From Haemophilus_D parainfluenzae_AD (GTDB lineage: Bacteria; Pseudomonadota; Gammaproteobacteria; Enterobacterales; Pasteurellaceae): a stretch of DNA of 64,000 bases. The notes below the pieces were generated by a model that saw only the letters and a list, made by a program, of their open reading frames with translations, was not told where the DNA came from and searched no databases. Within the stretch, counting starts at the first letter, position 1. Every line of letters begins with the position of its first letter. The DNA lies in assembly GCF_001679325.1 (NCBI RefSeq), contig NZ_LZMX01000012.1. One strand, 5' to 3'. Below are positions 60,740-64,000 of the stretch, in pieces. Position numbers and translations under genes: made by a program.

Positions 60740-61114
60740 ATGGCAACTATCAACCAGCTAGTACGCAAACCGCGTGTGAAAAAGGTTGTAAAAAGTAACG
60801 TTCCTGCATTAGAGGCTTGCCCGCAGAAACGTGGTGTGTGCACTCGTGTATACACAACTACACCTAAAAAACCGAACTCAGCATTACGTAAAGTATGTCG
60901 TATTCGTTTAACTAATGGCTTTGAAGTAACTTCTTACATCGGCGGCGAAGGTCACAACCTTCAAGAGCACAGTGTTGTGCTTATCCGTGGTGGTCGTGTT
61001 AAAGACTTACCAGGTGTTCGTTACCACACTGTACGCGGTGCATTAGACTGTGCAGGCGTTAAAGATCGTAAACAAGGTCGTTCTAAATACGGCGTTAAAC
61101 GTCCTAAAGCTTAA
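60740..61114 (+). CDS. rpsL: 30S ribosomal protein S12
   Basis: The 124-residue protein of the decoding centre has YTTTPKKPNSALRKVCRIRL and the GGRVKDLPGVRYH loop. Lys43 in TPKKPNS (counting the initiator Met) and the Lys of the second loop are the wild-type, streptomycin-sensitive residues. It is the first gene of the str operon. A hairpin lies directly on its stop. Confidence 0.98.
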   Translation: MATINQLVRKPRVKKVVKSNVPALEACPQKRGVCTRVYTTTPKKPNSALRKVCRIRLTNGFEVTSYIGGEGHNLQEHSVVLIRGGRVKDLPGVRYHTVRGALDCAGVKDRKQGRSKYGVKRPKA

Positions 61115-61129
61115 TGGAACTCCGTTAAG
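61110..61129 (+). promoter_or_regulatory. Hairpin at the rpsL stop, rpsL-rpsG junction
   Basis: CTTAATGGA and TCCGTTAAG pair over 9 bases with one wobble; the real loop must open the top pairs. The 146-base junction also has an uptake-signal core near 61197. In E. coli, ribosomal S7 binds this junction to repress the operon; a similar role here is an inference. Confidence 0.4.
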
Positions 61130-61260
61130 TAAGGCCAAACGTCTAAATTAGTAAAAATTTAAATCAGAAACTCCAGTATCACATTAGCTCACTTTAAAGT
61201 GCGGTTAATTTTTATAGAGTTTTGGATATCCTGAAGATTAAATATACGGAGAAATTCGCA

Positions 61261-61731
61261 ATGCCACGTCGTCGTAGTGTTGAACCACGCAAGATTCTTC
61301 CAGATCCGAAGTTCGGTTCAGAGTTACTTGCAAAATTTATTAATGTATTAATGGTAGACGGTAAAAAATCCGTTGCTGAAACTATCGTTTACGGTGCGTT
61401 AGACAAACTTGCAGAACGCACAGGTAAAGAACCTTTAGAAGCATTTGAAATTGCACTTGAAAACGTTCGCCCAACTGTTGAGGTTAAATCTCGTCGTGTT
61501 GGTGGTTCTACTTACCAAGTGCCAGTTGAAGTACGTCCAGTTCGTCGTAACGCATTAGGTATGCGTTGGATCGTTGAAGCTGCACGTAAACGCGGTGATA
61601 AATCAATGGCTTTACGTCTTGCAAATGAATTATCTGATGCATCAGATAACAAAGGCGCAGCTGTTAAAAAACGTGAAGACGTTCACCGTATGGCTGAAGC
61701 TAATAAAGCATTTGCTCACTTCCGTTGGTAA
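61261..61731 (+). CDS. rpsG: 30S ribosomal protein S7
   Basis: This 156-residue protein nucleates assembly of the 30S head and contacts the E and P sites. MPRRRSVEPRKILPDPKFGSELLAKFIN opens the protein and the usual RWIVEAARKRG helix and AFAHFRW end are present. ATG 61261 follows a GGAG site; an upstream in-frame start would add 13 residues not found in S7. Second gene of the str operon. Confidence 0.98.
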   Translation: MPRRRSVEPRKILPDPKFGSELLAKFINVLMVDGKKSVAETIVYGALDKLAERTGKEPLEAFEIALENVRPTVEVKSRRVGGSTYQVPVEVRPVRRNALGMRWIVEAARKRGDKSMALRLANELSDASDNKGAAVKKREDVHRMAEANKAFAHFRW

Positions 61732-61750
61732 TACGCTTTTAAAATTTAAG

Positions 61751-61771
61751 GGCTTCATCCTCGATGAAGCC
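61751..61771 (+). promoter_or_regulatory. Perfect hairpin between rpsG and fusA
   Basis: GGCTTCATC (61751-61759) and GATGAAGCC (61763-61771) form a perfect 9-base stem with a 3-base loop. There is no T tract, so it is more likely a processing or partial attenuation site than a full terminator. Confidence 0.55.
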
Positions 61772-61815
61772 TTACCCTTATATAAACAGATATTAAACTT
61801 AACAAGGTTATAATA

Positions 61816-63918
61816 ATGGCTCGTACAACCCCTATTGAAAGATATCGTAATATCGGTATTAGTGCGCACATTGATGCTGGTAAAACTACTACCACTGAAC
61901 GTATCTTATTCTACACTGGTGTAAGTCACAAAATTGGTGAAGTACACGATGGTGCAGCAACAATGGACTGGATGGAACAGGAACAAGAGCGTGGTATTAC
62001 CATTACCTCTGCGGCAACTACCGCATTCTGGTCTGGTATGTCACAACAGTTCCCACAACACCGTATCAACGTTATCGATACCCCGGGACACGTAGATTTT
62101 ACTGTTGAAGTAGAACGTTCTATGCGTGTTCTTGATGGTGCGGTAATGGTTTACTGTGCGGTTGGTGGTGTTCAACCTCAGTCTGAAACTGTATGGCGTC
62201 AAGCTAACAAATATCAAGTTCCACGTATCGCGTTCGTAAACAAAATGGACCGTACTGGTGCTAACTTCTTACGTGTTGTTGATCAACTTAAAACTCGTTT
62301 AGGAGCTAACGCTGTTCCTCTTCAACTTCCAATCGGTGCAGAAGAAAACTTCACTGGTGTTGTTGATTTGATCAAAATGAAAGCGATCAACTGGAACGAA
62401 GCAGACCAAGGTATGACCTTCACTTATGAAGATATTCCAGCAGATATGCAAGCAGCTTGTGAAGAATGGCGTCAAAACCTTGTTGATGCAGCAGCTGAAG
62501 CAACTGAAGAATTAATGGAAAAATATCTTGGTGGTGAAGAGCTAAGCGAAGAAGAAATCAAAGCAGGTCTTCGTCAACGCGTGTTAGCAAACGAAATCAT
62601 TTTGGTAACTTGTGGTTCTGCATTCAAAAACAAAGGTGTTCAAGCAATGCTTGATGCAGTTGTTGAATACTTACCAGCGCCAACTGATATTCCAGCAATC
62701 AAAGGTATCAACCCAGATGAAACTGAAGGTGAACGTCACGCAAGCGATGATGAGCCGTTCTCTTCATTAGCATTCAAAATTGCAACTGACCCATTCGTAG
62801 GTAACTTAACCTTTTTCCGTGTGTACTCAGGTGTAATTAACTCTGGTGATACCGTATTAAACTCTGTACGTCAAAAACGCGAACGTTTTGGTCGTATCGT
62901 ACAAATGCACGCTAACAAACGTGAAGAAATTAAAGAAGTTCGTGCGGGTGATATCGCTGCAGCAATCGGCTTAAAAGATGTCACTACAGGTGATACATTA
63001 TGTGCAATCGACGCACCAATTATCCTTGAGCGTATGGAATTCCCAGAGCCAGTAATCTCTGTAGCAGTAGAACCTAAAACTAAAGCTGACCAAGAAAAAA
63101 TGGGTCTTGCATTAGGTCGTCTTGCTCAAGAAGACCCTTCATTCCGTGTTCACACTGATGAAGAATCTGGTGAAACCATTATTTCTGGTATGGGTGAGTT
63201 ACACTTAGACATCATCGTTGACCGTATGAAACGTGAGTTCAAAGTGGAAGCTAATATCGGTAAACCACAGGTATCTTATCGTGAAACCATCCGCACTCGT
63301 GTTAACGATGTAGAAGGTAAACACGCAAAACAATCTGGTGGTCGCGGTCAATATGGTCACGTTGTTATTGACTTATACCCATTAGATCCTGAAGGTCCTG
63401 GTTACGAATTTGTAAACGAAATCAAAGGTGGTGTAATCCCTGGTGAATATATCCCTGCAGTTGATAAAGGTATCCAAGAACAGCTTAAATCTGGTCCATT
63501 AGCGGGTTATCCGGTAGTAGATATTGGTGTACGTTTACACTTCGGTTCATACCATGATGTTGACTCATCAGAATTAGCGTTTAAATTAGCGGCTTCTTTA
63601 GCATTTAAAGCAGCGTTCGCTAAAGCAAACCCTGTTCTACTTGAGCCAATCATGAAAGTTGAAGTAGAAACTCCACCTGAGTATGTGGGTGATGTAATCG
63701 GTGACTTAAGCCGTCGTCGTGCTATGGTTAACGGTCAAGAAGCGAACGAATTCGTTGTTAAAATCGATGCAGAAGTTCCACTTTCTGAAATGTTCGGTTA
63801 TGCAACAGACTTACGTTCACAAACTCAAGGTCGTGCATCATACTCAATGGAACCGTTAAAATATGCTGAAGCTCCAACAAGTGTTGCTGCTGCAGTAATT
63901 GAAGCGCGTAAAAAATAA
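61816..63918 (+). CDS. fusA: Elongation factor G
   Basis: EF-G drives GTP-dependent translocation and, with RRF, ribosome recycling. The 700-residue protein has the P-loop AHIDAGKTTTTERIL, switch II DTPGHVDFTVE, and the NKMD specificity motif, followed by domains II to V; domain IV shows GGVIPGEYIPAVDKG. It is the third gene of the str operon. Confidence 0.98.
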   Translation: MARTTPIERYRNIGISAHIDAGKTTTTERILFYTGVSHKIGEVHDGAATMDWMEQEQERGITITSAATTAFWSGMSQQFPQHRINVIDTPGHVDFTVEVERSMRVLDGAVMVYCAVGGVQPQSETVWRQANKYQVPRIAFVNKMDRTGANFLRVVDQLKTRLGANAVPLQLPIGAEENFTGVVDLIKMKAINWNEADQGMTFTYEDIPADMQAACEEWRQNLVDAAAEATEELMEKYLGGEELSEEEIKAGLRQRVLANEIILVTCGSAFKNKGVQAMLDAVVEYLPAPTDIPAIKGINPDETEGERHASDDEPFSSLAFKIATDPFVGNLTFFRVYSGVINSGDTVLNSVRQKRERFGRIVQMHANKREEIKEVRAGDIAAAIGLKDVTTGDTLCAIDAPIILERMEFPEPVISVAVEPKTKADQEKMGLALGRLAQEDPSFRVHTDEESGETIISGMGELHLDIIVDRMKREFKVEANIGKPQVSYRETIRTRVNDVEGKHAKQSGGRGQYGHVVIDLYPLDPEGPGYEFVNEIKGGVIPGEYIPAVDKGIQEQLKSGPLAGYPVVDIGVRLHFGSYHDVDSSELAFKLAASLAFKAAFAKANPVLLEPIMKVEVETPPEYVGDVIGDLSRRRAMVNGQEANEFVVKIDAEVPLSEMFGYATDLRSQTQGRASYSMEPLKYAEAPTSVAAAVIEARKK

Positions 63919-63934
63919 TTTTTTGTAACAATCC

Positions 63935-63967
63935 GCTCTATAAGTCGAATGGCTTATAGAGCATTTT
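63935..63967 (+). promoter_or_regulatory. Hairpin between fusA and tuf
   Basis: GCTCTATAAG (63935-63944) and CTTATAGAGC (63953-63962) form a perfect 10-base stem with an 8-base loop, followed by ATTTTCT. It could attenuate or process the transcript before tuf. Confidence 0.55.
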
Positions 63968-63983
63968 CTAGGAAACTAAACAA

Positions 63984-64000
63984 ATGTCTAAAGAAAAATT
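63984..64000 (+). CDS. tuf: Elongation factor Tu (3' truncated by window)
   Basis: Only the first codons are present (Met-Ser-Lys-Glu-Lys), matching the EF-Tu N-terminus, preceded by a TAGGA ribosome site. Its place after fusA in the str operon is the standard order, so the assignment is secure although the rest lies outside the window. Confidence 0.9.

Noticed and set aside
1..64000. CRISPR arrays, insertion sequences, prophage genes or toxin-antitoxin pairs
   Set aside because: No regularly spaced repeats, transposase, phage structural genes or paired small toxin/antitoxin frames were seen. The most frequent repeat is the scattered uptake signal.

Overview
The window is a chromosomal segment of a Haemophilus-type member of the Pasteurellaceae. 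The 9-base uptake signal core AAGTGCGGT or its complement occurs more than 40 times, often as closely spaced inverted pairs that act as terminators behind genes. Gene content and protein sequences closely resemble H. influenzae. Intact hemC and hemD, in a hemCDXY operon, argue against a haem-requiring species and fit Haemophilus parainfluenzae or a close relative; nadR points to NAD precursor salvage. The species call is an inference from gene content.

Layout. 1-4.4 kb: end of mobB, a DHA2 drug exporter, the haem/glutathione-binding lipoprotein hbpA, and pdxH. 4.4-8.7 kb: a locus matching the E. coli yjhBC (nanXY) genes for 2,7-anhydro-sialic acid, with a GntR regulator and a second, uncharacterised Gfo/Idh/MocA oxidoreductase. 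The promoter between the divergent arms carries a palindromic operator and a CRP-like site. 8.9-14.2 kb: a DASS anion symporter and a four-gene ABC importer of unknown substrate with a near-consensus CRP site. 14.4-17.2 kb: slyX, an FKBP-type peptidyl-prolyl isomerase, a YheO-like regulator and tusDCB. 17.2-23 kb: a small membrane protein, a YbaK deacylase, a T4 endonuclease V-like glycosylase, an orphan Fur-box-associated metal-chelate binding protein, and an amino-acid ABC importer. 23.2-31 kb: hemCDXY, divergent cyaA, and narP. 31-40.5 kb: yibQ-envC, gpmA, a lysine-rich exported protein, rluE, ilvC/ilvY, an EamA permease, glpE and a luciferase-like monooxygenase. 40.6-45 kb: a tightly packed run, yheS, topA-like zinc-finger gene, tsaC, aroE, tag. 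45-54.7 kb: lptD, xerC, a GNAT gene, tpiA, and the LPS/CoA run (core glycosyltransferase, waaA, coaD, small lipoprotein), then rep. 54.8-55.2 kb: tRNA-Ser(GCU) and two tRNA-Arg(ACG). 55.2-60.5 kb: a metallophosphoesterase, nadR, the FMN riboswitch with ribB, dusA and a ClC transporter. 60.6-64 kb: the str operon rpsL-rpsG-fusA-tuf, with tuf cut by the window end.

Most genes are housekeeping. The accessory or less understood parts are the anhydro-sialic acid locus with its extra oxidoreductase, the CRP-linked ABC importer, the endonuclease V-like glycosylase, the orphan binding protein and the lysine-rich exported protein. I saw no insertion sequence, prophage, integron or CRISPR array. The only gene-free stretch over 300 bases is 56997-57387, which holds the FMN riboswitch leader.
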